Source: Bacteroidales bacterium
Lineage (GTDB): Bacteria > Bacteroidota > Bacteroidia > Bacteroidales > F082
DNA length: 64,000 bases
NCBI GenBank assembly: GCA_016290215.1
Contig: JAEETH010000007.1
Location: 39,465-103,464, forward strand
Direction of reading: 5' to 3'
Shown one piece after another: positions 34,365 to 41,583 of the stretch. The position numbers were made by a program, and so were the translations under genes. The notes beneath the pieces were generated by a model. That model was not told the DNA's origin. It was given only the letters and a program-made list of their open reading frames with translations, and ran no database searches. Every line of letters begins with the position of its first letter. Positions within the stretch are counted from its first letter, which is position 1.

Positions 34365-34417
34365 ACACGAATTTTTCATTAATGACAATTCATGATTCAT
34401 TGATGAAAATTCATGTC
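34365..34417. repeat. CACGAATTTTTCATTAATG / ATGAAAATTCATG inverted repeat
   Basis: The stretch contains CACACGAATTTTTCATTAATGACAATTCATG and CATTGATGAAAATTCATG-type words that can pair imperfectly. A related element with CACGAATTTTTCA and ATGAAAATTCGTG lies at ~37418-37460. Confidence 0.45.
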
Positions 34418-34428
34418 GGAAAAACGAT

Positions 34429-34935
34429 TCAGTTCGTCTTGAACTTGTATTTTACCTCTTTCAGTTCAGCGTTGGCTTTGGTAATCTTGTTCTTCAAGTT
34501 TTCCTTATAATTCGCAACCTTGGCGGCGATTTGTGCGTCGCCTAAAGCCAGCATCTCGGTGGCGAGGATGGCGGCGTTGAGGGCGCCGTTCACACCCACC
34601 GTGGCCACGGGAATCCCAGGAGGCATCTGGATGATGGACAGCATGGCATCGAGGCCATCGAGCATACCTTTGACGGGCACGCCGATGACAGGCAAAGTGG
34701 TGTTGGCGGCAATTACACCTGGTAAGGCGGCTGCCATGCCAGCGGCGGCGATGATTACTTTAATGCCACGGCCATGGGCTTCGCGGGCAAAGATTTCGAC
34801 TTCTTGCGGGGTGCGGTGTGCGCTTAGGGCGTTCATCTCAAACGGGATTTCCATCTCGTCGAAGAACTGTGCGGCTTTTTCGAGAACGGGAAGGTCGGAA
34901 GTGCTTCCCATGATGATGCTTACAATTGGAGTCAT
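34429..34935 (-). CDS. purE: N5-carboxyaminoimidazole ribonucleotide mutase PurE, 168 aa
   Basis: Class I PurE: moves the carboxyl group of N5-CAIR to give CAIR in purine synthesis. Motifs in order are VSIIMGSTSDLPV (substrate phosphate and Ser), SAHRTPQEV (the catalytic His-containing loop), IIAAAGMAAALPGVIAANT, and GVPVKGMLDGLDAMLSIIQMPPGIPVATV. Length is standard plus a basic C-terminal tail (KANAELKEVKYKFK). It is a monocistronic gene; the promoter side is a mixed repeat region at 34936-35090. Cytoplasmic octamer in known homologues. Confidence 0.95.
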   Translation of the reverse strand: MTPIVSIIMGSTSDLPVLEKAAQFFDEMEIPFEMNALSAHRTPQEVEIFAREAHGRGIKVIIAAAGMAAALPGVIAANTTLPVIGVPVKGMLDGLDAMLSIIQMPPGIPVATVGVNGALNAAILATEMLALGDAQIAAKVANYKENLKNKITKANAELKEVKYKFKTN

Positions 34936-34939
34936 ATCA

Positions 34940-35090
34940 GTTGGCAGTTTTCAGTTTGCAGTTGTTCAGTTATCAGTTGGCCGATGGCTGATGGCCTATG
35001 ACTATGGCTCGCTTCACGCAAAAGGTCAAGCATGAACCATTGGCATAAGCAAGCCATGGGCCATTCGCCATAGGCCATAGTTTTGAACGC
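34940..35090. repeat. Mixed intergenic repeats upstream of purE
   Basis: First part: CAGTT..CAGTTTGCAGTTGTTCAG-type short repeats. Second part (~34995-35088): GGCCTATGACTATGGCTCGCTTCA with inverted GGCCATTCGCCATAGGCCATAG. The second matches a similar element at ~57538-57630 (TATGGCCTATGACTATGGCTCACTTCA ... GAAGCGAGCCATAAGCCAT). Confidence 0.6.
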
Positions 35091-35137
35091 AAAAATAGTT
35101 TTTTTCCCAATGCGGTTGACCCAATCGAAGCATTTTG

Positions 35138-35145
35138 TATATTTG
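35138..35145 (+). promoter_or_regulatory. -7 box TATATTTG for hpt
   Basis: TATATTTG is 43 bp upstream of the ATG at 35189, with TTGAC at ~35116 as a -33 candidate. Confidence 0.6.
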
Positions 35146-35188
35146 TGTCGCCTAAACAAAAGGGCAAAAACACTTCAATCCTTTGAAA

Positions 35189-35728
35189 ATGAAAACAGTA
35201 AAAGTTTTAGACAAGGAATTTGGGCTGTATATCCCCCAAGAAAAAATCGAAAACAGCATCCAAGAGGTGGCTAACCAGATTAACCGTGACCTGGAAGGCA
35301 TGAATCCACTGTTTCTCGTGGTGCTCAACGGCGCCTTTATGTTCGCCTCCGAGCTTTTTAAGCGTCTGACGATTCCCTGCGAAATCAGCTTCGTCAAGCT
35401 GTCGTCGTACGCTGGAACCGAGACCACCAACGTCATCCGCGAACTCATCGGCCTTGACCACCCGTTGAACGGTCGCCATGTGGTCATTGTGGAAGACATC
35501 GTCGACACAGGCCACACCTTGCGCTACACCACACAAAAACTCCGCGACTTGAAAGCCGCCGACGTGCGTATCGCCACGCTGTTCTTCAAGCCGAACAACT
35601 TCCAATACACCTACCCCGTCGACTACATCGGCATGGAAATCGGAAATGAATTCATCGTCGGCTACGGACTGGATTATGACCAACAGGGGAGAAATCTACC
35701 GGATATTTATAAAATCATTGAGCAATAA
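35189..35728 (+). CDS. hpt: Hypoxanthine phosphoribosyltransferase, 179 aa
   Basis: Type I phosphoribosyltransferase: LFLVVLNGAFMFASELF as the dipeptide/pyrophosphate loop, VKLSSYAGTET near the flexible loop, and the PRPP-binding signature VVIVEDIVDTGHTLRY (~97-112). It salvages hypoxanthine or guanine to IMP or GMP with PRPP. The C-terminal EIGNEFIVGYGLDYDQQGRNLPDIY is typical. The start is ATG 35189; an in-frame TTG at 35183 gives two extra residues only. It is followed by family A copy 6 and adk. Confidence 0.95.
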   Translation: MKTVKVLDKEFGLYIPQEKIENSIQEVANQINRDLEGMNPLFLVVLNGAFMFASELFKRLTIPCEISFVKLSSYAGTETTNVIRELIGLDHPLNGRHVVIVEDIVDTGHTLRYTTQKLRDLKAADVRIATLFFKPNNFQYTYPVDYIGMEIGNEFIVGYGLDYDQQGRNLPDIYKIIEQ

Positions 35729-35730
35729 TA

Positions 35731-35863
35731 GAGATTCCCCTACGGGGAATGGAGGGAGAATCATTAAGTACTAGCGGCGGCAGAAGGATTTTATACAACG
35801 TAGGTGCTACAAGCCGCCGCTGTTTAAAACAAAACGGTTCTTCCATTCCCGAAGGGAAACTCT
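35731..35863. repeat. Family A element, copy 6
   Basis: 5' hairpin ATTCCCC-TAC-GGGGAAT, central GCGGCGGC...GCCGCCGC, 3' hairpin ATTCCC-GAA-GGGAA(A). In reverse complement its centre reads AGCGGCGGCTTGTAG as in copy 1, so copies 1 and 6 are in the opposite orientation to copies 4 and 5. Confidence 0.85.
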
Positions 35864-35918
35864 TCAAACGATTCAACAATTAAACAATTCAACATTCAAC
35901 AATTCAACAACACATACC

Positions 35919-36488
35919 ATGCTAAACATCATCCTATTTGGCCCTCCAGGGGCAGGCAAGGGAACACAATCTCAGTTCCTGCGCGAGAAATACAACCTGA
36001 CCTACATCTCCACGGGTGAAATCCTGCGCGAGGAAATCGCAGCCGAAAGCGAATTAGGTCTACAAGTGAAGGAAATCATCAGCCAAGGCAACCTCGTCTC
36101 CGACGAAATCGTGGCCAAAATCATCGAGAAGAAGCTCTCCGAGAACATGGACTCTGCCGGCTTCCTCTTCGACGGCTACCCGCGCACGGTGAAACAAGCC
36201 GAAATCCTCGAAGAGATGATGGAGAAATTCGGCATGTCGCTGACGGGCGTGCTGAGCCTCGAAGTGCCTGAAGAGCTCCTCATCGAGCGCATGTTGGAAC
36301 GTGGTAAGACCAGCGGTCGCGCCGACGACAACCTCGACTCCATCAAGCATCGCTTTGTGGAATATGAGGCCAAGACGCGCCCCGTGCTCGACTTCTACGA
36401 AGGCAAGGACAACCTGCACGCAGTGAACGGCGTGGGTGAGATCCCGCAAATCTTCGAGAACCTCTGCACGGTAATTGACGCTTTGTAG
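35919..36488 (+). CDS. adk: Adenylate kinase, 189 aa (short, LID-less form)
   Basis: P-loop GPPGAGKGTQ at 7-16, YISTGEILREEI (AMP-binding site), FDGYPRTVKQAE, then RMLERGKTSGRADDNLDSIKHR. Here the long zinc-type LID of the 214-aa form is replaced by a short loop. It interconverts ATP + AMP and 2 ADP. Length fits the short Bacteroidota forms. The leader is made of AACAATTAAACAATTCAAC repeats (35875-35915). It is followed by a long structured repeat at 36495. Confidence 0.95.
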   Translation: MLNIILFGPPGAGKGTQSQFLREKYNLTYISTGEILREEIAAESELGLQVKEIISQGNLVSDEIVAKIIEKKLSENMDSAGFLFDGYPRTVKQAEILEEMMEKFGMSLTGVLSLEVPEELLIERMLERGKTSGRADDNLDSIKHRFVEYEAKTRPVLDFYEGKDNLHAVNGVGEIPQIFENLCTVIDAL

Positions 36489-36494
36489 TTTTAA

Positions 36495-36616
36495 TGGGAT
36501 TGCTTCGCAAGAAATCTTTCAAAAATCAAATAAAAATCTTTCAAAATCAAATGATTGTATTTTGATTAGATTTTGGAAAAAGATTTTTGAATGATTTCTA
36601 CACGAAGTGTATCCCA
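36495..36616. repeat. Compound hairpin element (TGGGAT...ATCCCA)
   Basis: Outer arms TGGGAT/ATCCCA, a small 5' hairpin TTGC-TTC-GCAA, a long internal stem GAAATC.TTCAAAAATC with GATTTTTGAA.GATTTC, and a small 3' hairpin TACAC-GAA-GTGTA. The layout (two small hairpins with TTCG/CGAA loops around one long stem) is like family A but with a different sequence. It lies between the convergent adk and acyltransferase genes. Confidence 0.75.
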
Positions 36617-36619
36617 CCA

Positions 36620-37363
36620 CTAATGTTCCCAGTGGATGTCGTGCTTGAGGACAGTTGGTGGATTGCCGCCAATGACTTGATGCTCACCCGCAAAGGATGA
36701 GGTCAACAATGTGCCTGCCGCCACGACGGTATTGTTCGGTACCTGAGTGCCTTTCAACAGAACGCATTTGCACCCAATCCAAACATGGTCACCCACCAGG
36801 ATGGGCTTGTCGGGATTGAGGCGTTCGTTCTCCATATTATTTGACGCGGGACATGGGACTTCGGGACACGAAACGGTACCATGGTCTCGCGTCTCGCGTC
36901 TTTCCGTCTCATGTCCATGAAATATGGGATGCTCGTCGGTGTCCATCACGAGGATGTCCCAACTCAGCAGACAGTCACGTCCGAAACGGATTTCCTTGGC
37001 GCAGACGATGGTGCTCTCCGCAGTCATATTGAAATCCGCACCGAAACTCAAATGGCCACGCACCGAAATCTTCGAGCCATGCCCTATGCTCGCTTTTCCG
37101 CCGAAGCTGACCGTGCCACTCACCTGCCAGATGCTGCGTGAGCGTTTGCGGTCGTAATGTCCCACATCGCCGAAACCGATTTTCACCATCGCCGTTTCCA
37201 CCTTCTCGGGCAGTTCCACCTTGCCGTGCAACTCGCGCAAATAAGTGCGGTACGACACCACAACAGGCAACTTCAAAGCCGTCTTCAGCGGAAAATAATG
37301 CAGATTAAAGCGCAGCGTCTTCGGAATCGAGCGGATGATATTGAAGAAATCGAAAGCGGTCAT
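36620..37363 (-). CDS. LbH-type acyltransferase with an inserted segment, 247 aa
   Basis: Left-handed beta-helix (hexapeptide) transferase: GKASIGHGSKISVRGHLSFG and IVCAKEIRFGRDCLLSWDILVMDTDEHPI, then PDKPILVGDHVWIGCKCVLLKGTQVPNNTVVAAGTLL. This is the maltose/galactoside O-acetyltransferase-like fold using acetyl-CoA, and such proteins often modify surface polysaccharides. The first ~60 residues are family-specific. Residues ~150-175 (HETERRETRDHGTVSCPEVP) sit between HPIFHG and ENERLNPDKPI, where homologues usually have a short acidic loop. This insert is encoded by GAGACGCGAGAC-type repeat DNA at 36838-36908. If folded, it would protrude from the coil turn and need not kill activity. Confidence 0.8.
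   Translation of the reverse strand: MTAFDFFNIIRSIPKTLRFNLHYFPLKTALKLPVVVSYRTYLRELHGKVELPEKVETAMVKIGFGDVGHYDRKRSRSIWQVSGTVSFGGKASIGHGSKISVRGHLSFGADFNMTAESTIVCAKEIRFGRDCLLSWDILVMDTDEHPIFHGHETERRETRDHGTVSCPEVPCPASNNMENERLNPDKPILVGDHVWIGCKCVLLKGTQVPNNTVVAAGTLLTSSFAGEHQVIGGNPPTVLKHDIHWEH
36838..36908. repeat. GAGACGCGAGAC-type repeat inside the acyltransferase gene
   Basis: The minus strand shows GACGCGAGACGCGAGAC followed by GTCCCGAAGTCCC and CCCGCGTC, an imperfect inverted repeat. The same words make up the intergenic element at 10093-10192. Confidence 0.7.
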
Positions 37364-37382
37364 GGACTTTGTATTGATTGGG

Positions 37383-37390
37383 CAAAAATA
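37383..37390 (-). promoter_or_regulatory. -7 box TATTTTTG for the acyltransferase
   Basis: CAAAAATA on the plus strand, 20 bp upstream of the start at 37363. Confidence 0.55.
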
Positions 37391-37540
37391 AAGATTTTAC
37401 ACATATAATTGCCATGAATTGAACACGAATTTTTCAAAAACAATTACATGAAAATTCGTGAACCATTTTTGGCAATTCGTGTTTATAAAAAAAATGCTGC
37501 TGCTGAAACACAAAAAAAGAATTTGAATTGAATGATTCTC

Positions 37541-37548
37541 TATTTTTG
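37541..37548 (+). promoter_or_regulatory. -7 box TATTTTTG for the secreted cassette
   Basis: TATTTTTGTCC lies 24 bp upstream of the GTG start at 37572. Confidence 0.6.
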
Positions 37549-37571
37549 TCCTGTCAAAAAAACTCAATACT

Positions 37572-38837
37572 GTGAAAAAGCTTACTCTATTATTGCTGTT
37601 TTTCGGCATGGTTTTCATCCATCAGGCCGCTGCCCAAGAACGCCAAATCATCCAAGGCTACTGCAAGGACGAAAACGGCAAACCTATTGAAAACGTGAGT
37701 GTTTATGTACAAGATTCGCTCCTCGTTTCGGTTACTGATGAGCAAGGACGTTTTACCTATAGTTTGGCCAAATCGGGCTTAAAACTCCGCTTCGCCCACA
37801 TGGTCTTCGAGCCGACTTATTACACCATCAAAGAAAAGGACATCAACGGCAAAAACCTGACCGTCAGGATGAAAACCAAGAGCCACGAGTTGCTTGAGGT
37901 GGAAATCACGGCCAACGCGCCGCACATCGCCTTCGACAATCCAGTGATGACCGTCATTGATTACACCATCCGCGAGGACGGTATCTATTTGATTGCCTAC
38001 CGCCGCCGCAACTCCGCCCTGCTACACCTTTCCTTTGGTATGGACACGCTGCACGAACTGCCGATTTCATCACGCTACAAGTACCTCAACAAGGACGCAT
38101 TCGGCGACATCTACGCTCTCAACGACTACCAAGCCAGTTTGGTCGGGTTCATGGAGTTAGACAATGGAAAGAAAATGATGATGAATTTCTACCATTCCAT
38201 GACGCGCAAGGCTTTTTACGACAAGTTTTCGACCATCGTGGCGGCATCGGACAGCATTTTCATTACAGGGCGTTACTTCTATTACAACAAGGAGATGGGC
38301 TATTACCGCCATCGTTTGGGCAGCGACGAAGAGCCTGAACTGCTCCATTACATCGTGGACGAGGAAGGCCGCGACGACATTTGGCTGCTAACGCATACGA
38401 GAGGCGGTATTGGCGCCAACTATTGGGTTGCCGACCCGATTTACAATCCCATTTACGCCATTGACAACGAATTCTACCTCTTTGCCTACACCGACCACGA
38501 GACTATTGTTTTTGATGCCGTTGGCAATGAATTGGAGCGCTATCCCCTCACCTTCCACGAATACCGCAAATGGAACGGCAAGATGGAACTCGACCGCCGT
38601 TGGAAACAGAAAATGTTGTATGACGCAGCACGGAAAGAGTTCTATACGTTCTTCGTCAACGATGGCATCTATACCCTGAAGCGCATCGACCTGAAAACCG
38701 GAACGGCCACCTCCGTGATGGACCTCAGCGGATATCCATTTGCTCAGAATATGAGGATTCACAACGGCGTTTTGTATTTCCTCTATCCTACTGGCATCAA
38801 CCACAGGAAGGCACTGTATCAGGTGAGAATAGACTGA
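37572..38837 (+). CDS. Secreted carboxypeptidase-regulatory-like domain protein, 421 aa (paralogue A)
   Basis: GTG start (37572) gives a clean signal peptide MKKLTLLLLFFGMVFIHQAAAQ. Residues ~25-100 are a CarboxypepD_reg-like beta sandwich (IIQGYCKDENGKPIENVSVYV, TDEQGRFTYSL), the domain also found at the start of TonB receptors. The rest (~115-421) is beta-rich with propeller-like strands and ends LYQVRID. The protein lacks a T9SS tail, so it may stay in the periplasm. The 40165 gene encodes a paralogue with the same order of motifs (ANAPHIAFDN versus ENAPHLAYEN). Function unknown. Confidence 0.78.
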   Translation: MKKLTLLLLFFGMVFIHQAAAQERQIIQGYCKDENGKPIENVSVYVQDSLLVSVTDEQGRFTYSLAKSGLKLRFAHMVFEPTYYTIKEKDINGKNLTVRMKTKSHELLEVEITANAPHIAFDNPVMTVIDYTIREDGIYLIAYRRRNSALLHLSFGMDTLHELPISSRYKYLNKDAFGDIYALNDYQASLVGFMELDNGKKMMMNFYHSMTRKAFYDKFSTIVAASDSIFITGRYFYYNKEMGYYRHRLGSDEEPELLHYIVDEEGRDDIWLLTHTRGGIGANYWVADPIYNPIYAIDNEFYLFAYTDHETIVFDAVGNELERYPLTFHEYRKWNGKMELDRRWKQKMLYDAARKEFYTFFVNDGIYTLKRIDLKTGTATSVMDLSGYPFAQNMRIHNGVLYFLYPTGINHRKALYQVRID

Positions 38838-38927
38838 TATTTTGATTGATTATTTACCAAAATCGGTATGACTTTTGTAGCATTTAAACCATATTATACC
38901 CAGTTAAATCTTAAAAAATCACGTTCC

Positions 38928-40157
38928 ATGAAAAAGATTTACTTTCTATTGCTTTTGTCGGCATTAACTTTTCAAAGCGCAGTGGCGCAAAACGAACTCC
39001 AAAATCCATACGCAGTAGCCAAGGAAGATGGATTCAACTATCGTTCGTTGAAGAAACTCATCAGTATGGACAGCCTTTATGTCGGGTCACAATTTGAGCG
39101 CCCCTATCATGACCTGTTGAGTATCCTATATTCCCGAGTAGGGCATTACAAGGATGCCATGCGTATGGCCGAAAAAGGCAATTTGTTTTCAGACAAGACG
39201 CGGTTGGCCAAGACCTATGAAAATGTGATAACAATACCTTTGTCGGAAGTGATGGACAGCATCATCGAAAACAATCGTGTCATCATGCTTAACGAAATGC
39301 ATTTTAATCCCCATAGCAGGGCTTTCGTCATCAGTTGGTTGGAAAAATGTTACCAAAACGGATACCGTTACTTTGCCGCTGAGACCTTATTTGCGAAAGA
39401 CTCCTTGGTGAACGAGCGGCGCACCGTGCTACTTGGCGAGACGGGATTCTATAGCGATGAACCTGTTTTCGGCGACCTGTTAAGGACGGCGCTCAACATA
39501 GGCTATACGCTGGTACCCTACGAGGCCGATGGATGGGGCGTTGACCGCGAGAGGAATGAAGCAGATAACCTGATCAAGAATATTCTTGACAAAGATCCTG
39601 AAGCAAAATTTTTGGTTTATGGAGGCATGGGGCATATCTCCGACCGCAAAGGGTGGTCGATGATGGGTGGATTTTTCAAGGAAAAGACAGGCATTGACCC
39701 GTTTACGATGGATTGCAGCGTCATGACTTTCTCTGAACAATACGAAAGTATGGACTCGCTACGTACCGCCTTTTTTGACCGCATTGATGCCATGCCCGTC
39801 CGTGAGCCGATTATCTGTTATGATACTGTGAAACGCATTTATCCAAACAACTCAGGCATGGATGCCACTTGCTGCCTGCCACGCACTCACTTCATTGAAG
39901 ACAACATCCCCGACTGGAAACTTTACAACGGCAAGGTGCTTTACACTATTGACCGACGATTCATTAACAAAAACGGCTTCCCCGAAGGCTGTGTGAGCGC
40001 GTTCTTGAAATCGGAAGGCGAGCAATGCGTCCCTATCGAACAGTATATGTACGATAAGGATGAAAAGGAGTTCAAATTGGCTCTTTACAAGGGCGAGTAT
40101 TTGTTGCGGTTTGATGACGGGAAGGAATACAAATATGCTACAATCATCGTAAAATGA
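38928..40157 (+). CDS. Secreted ChaN/EreA-like protein, 409 aa
   Basis: Signal peptide MKKIYFLLLLSALTFQSAVAQ after the ATG at 38928; an upstream frame start at 38868 lies in promoter-like DNA and is rejected. The core motif VIMLNEMHFNPHSRAFVISWL, followed by YFAAETL, and later VYGGMGHISDRKG match the ChaN/erythromycin-esterase-like superfamily, where a loop His and Glu face a cleft (haem binding in ChaN, hydrolysis in EreA). The conserved E-x-H (NEMH), E (AAETL) and GMGH are visible. Periplasmic or surface role in binding haem or hydrolysing a small molecule is possible. It sits between two paralogous secreted proteins, probably in one operon. Confidence 0.72.
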   Translation: MKKIYFLLLLSALTFQSAVAQNELQNPYAVAKEDGFNYRSLKKLISMDSLYVGSQFERPYHDLLSILYSRVGHYKDAMRMAEKGNLFSDKTRLAKTYENVITIPLSEVMDSIIENNRVIMLNEMHFNPHSRAFVISWLEKCYQNGYRYFAAETLFAKDSLVNERRTVLLGETGFYSDEPVFGDLLRTALNIGYTLVPYEADGWGVDRERNEADNLIKNILDKDPEAKFLVYGGMGHISDRKGWSMMGGFFKEKTGIDPFTMDCSVMTFSEQYESMDSLRTAFFDRIDAMPVREPIICYDTVKRIYPNNSGMDATCCLPRTHFIEDNIPDWKLYNGKVLYTIDRRFINKNGFPEGCVSAFLKSEGEQCVPIEQYMYDKDEKEFKLALYKGEYLLRFDDGKEYKYATIIVK

Positions 40158-40164
40158 GCGCGTT

Positions 40165-41565
40165 ATGAAAAAGAACTCTATTCTTGCTTTGCTATTACTA
40201 TTCTTTGCTTCCTCACTTTTCGCCCAAACGGAAGACAAGGTTTTCACCGTGGAAGCCTTGGTCTGCGATTCAGTGGGCACAGTCATTAAAGACGTGGCAG
40301 TATATGACGCGAAAAACAACCTCAGAAGCGTCACCAACCAAGACGGCATTGCCCGCATTGCCACGCGCTTGGGCGAAACACTTAGTTTTTCCCATCTGAG
40401 TTTCAAAACCAAGACCGTCCGCGTCGAGAAGAAAACCCTAATCGAAAGTACAGAAGGCCATCATTCCATGCTCGTTGTCATGCAACACAAAACCAACAAC
40501 TTACAAGAAGTGACAGTGACGGAAAACGCGCCGCATTTAGCTTATGAGAACAAGACAGTATGGGTGACGGACTACAAAGTGCAACACGACGGTATCTATA
40601 TGGTGGCGGGTAATGGCAACGCATCCGTGTTGCTTCACCTTGACTTTGAACAAGACACCATCTCGCTTAAGCCCATTGCTTCCAAGTATCAGGAGCTTTA
40701 TCAAGATGCTTTTGGCAACCTGCATTTGATTGGTCCCGACTCCACCTATCAGATCTATTGCGACGGCAAGCAACTTCACTTGCTGTATGGCATTGGAAAA
40801 GATGTGTTTAGGCAGAAACTGGAACCTGTCAAGATACTGACTGACAGCATCATGGTACTTCAGAATTATGCCAACATGGATCAACAGTTGGCTTATCTGA
40901 TGGTAAACCGCAACAATAAGAAAATCAGCGTATTGGCCGATTTAAATGGAACTACTGCCGAGATGGCACGAAATGCCCACACGGACATAGAAAGAGACCG
41001 AAAAATGGACATGATGGAGGCCGAGTTTCAAGAAATGCCTCCTATAATCGGGGTGGTAATAGGAGCCCTTGAATCGAACTTTAGATCGGATGAAATGGAT
41101 GTAGAGGGACGGAAACTGATGATAAAGAATTTATACAACCGTATTCGTTTCAAACCAATCTATTGTCCTGCCATCCCTATAGGAGACTCCATTTATATCT
41201 TTGATTTCCAAAACAATAACTTATTAAAGTTCGATAACCTTGGCCACCCAACGTCCACTTGTGGAATTGATTTTCACAAGACAGGTTATTTAAAGAATTT
41301 GGCGATGAAAAATTCATGGGACGAGAAACTCATCGTAGACGATGTCACCGGCCAATGTTATGCCCAATTCAGCAGCGACGGCATCGTCACCCTGAAGGAA
41401 ATCGACCTGAACGATGGCAAGGTGAAGAGGGAAATCCGACTCGCCAAACATAGTTTTCCGCAAAATGTCCAAGTCTACAACGGCGAGGTCTATTACCTAT
41501 TTTTGAACAAAACCCAGACTGCGGGGAGAGACAAAAGAAGCCTTTATAAAATGCGGTTGGAATAA
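40165..41565 (+). CDS. Secreted carboxypeptidase-regulatory-like domain protein, 466 aa (paralogue B)
   Basis: Signal peptide MKKNSILALLLLFFASSLFAQ. CarboxypepD_reg-like domain at ~28-115 (VFTVEALVCDSVGTVIKDVAVY, TNQDGIARIATRLGE), then a body like that of the 37572 product (VTENAPHLAYENKTVWVTDYKVQHDGIYMV) and an end LYKMRLE. It starts 7 bp after the ChaN-like gene, so co-transcription is likely. The second half differs from paralogue A by a charged insert near 265-300 (TDIERDRKMDMMEAEFQEM). No T9SS tail. The pair may be subunits or alternative versions of one structure. Confidence 0.78.
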   Translation: MKKNSILALLLLFFASSLFAQTEDKVFTVEALVCDSVGTVIKDVAVYDAKNNLRSVTNQDGIARIATRLGETLSFSHLSFKTKTVRVEKKTLIESTEGHHSMLVVMQHKTNNLQEVTVTENAPHLAYENKTVWVTDYKVQHDGIYMVAGNGNASVLLHLDFEQDTISLKPIASKYQELYQDAFGNLHLIGPDSTYQIYCDGKQLHLLYGIGKDVFRQKLEPVKILTDSIMVLQNYANMDQQLAYLMVNRNNKKISVLADLNGTTAEMARNAHTDIERDRKMDMMEAEFQEMPPIIGVVIGALESNFRSDEMDVEGRKLMIKNLYNRIRFKPIYCPAIPIGDSIYIFDFQNNNLLKFDNLGHPTSTCGIDFHKTGYLKNLAMKNSWDEKLIVDDVTGQCYAQFSSDGIVTLKEIDLNDGKVKREIRLAKHSFPQNVQVYNGEVYYLFLNKTQTAGRDKRSLYKMRLE

Positions 41566-41571
41566 TTTCCA

Positions 41572-41579
41572 TAACTTTG
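41572..41579 (+). promoter_or_regulatory. -7 box TAACTTTG just before malQ
   Basis: TAACTTTG ends 4 bp before the malQ ATG (41584). A transcript from it would start at or next to the AUG, so the mRNA may be leaderless. Confidence 0.5.
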
Positions 41580-41583
41580 CGGC

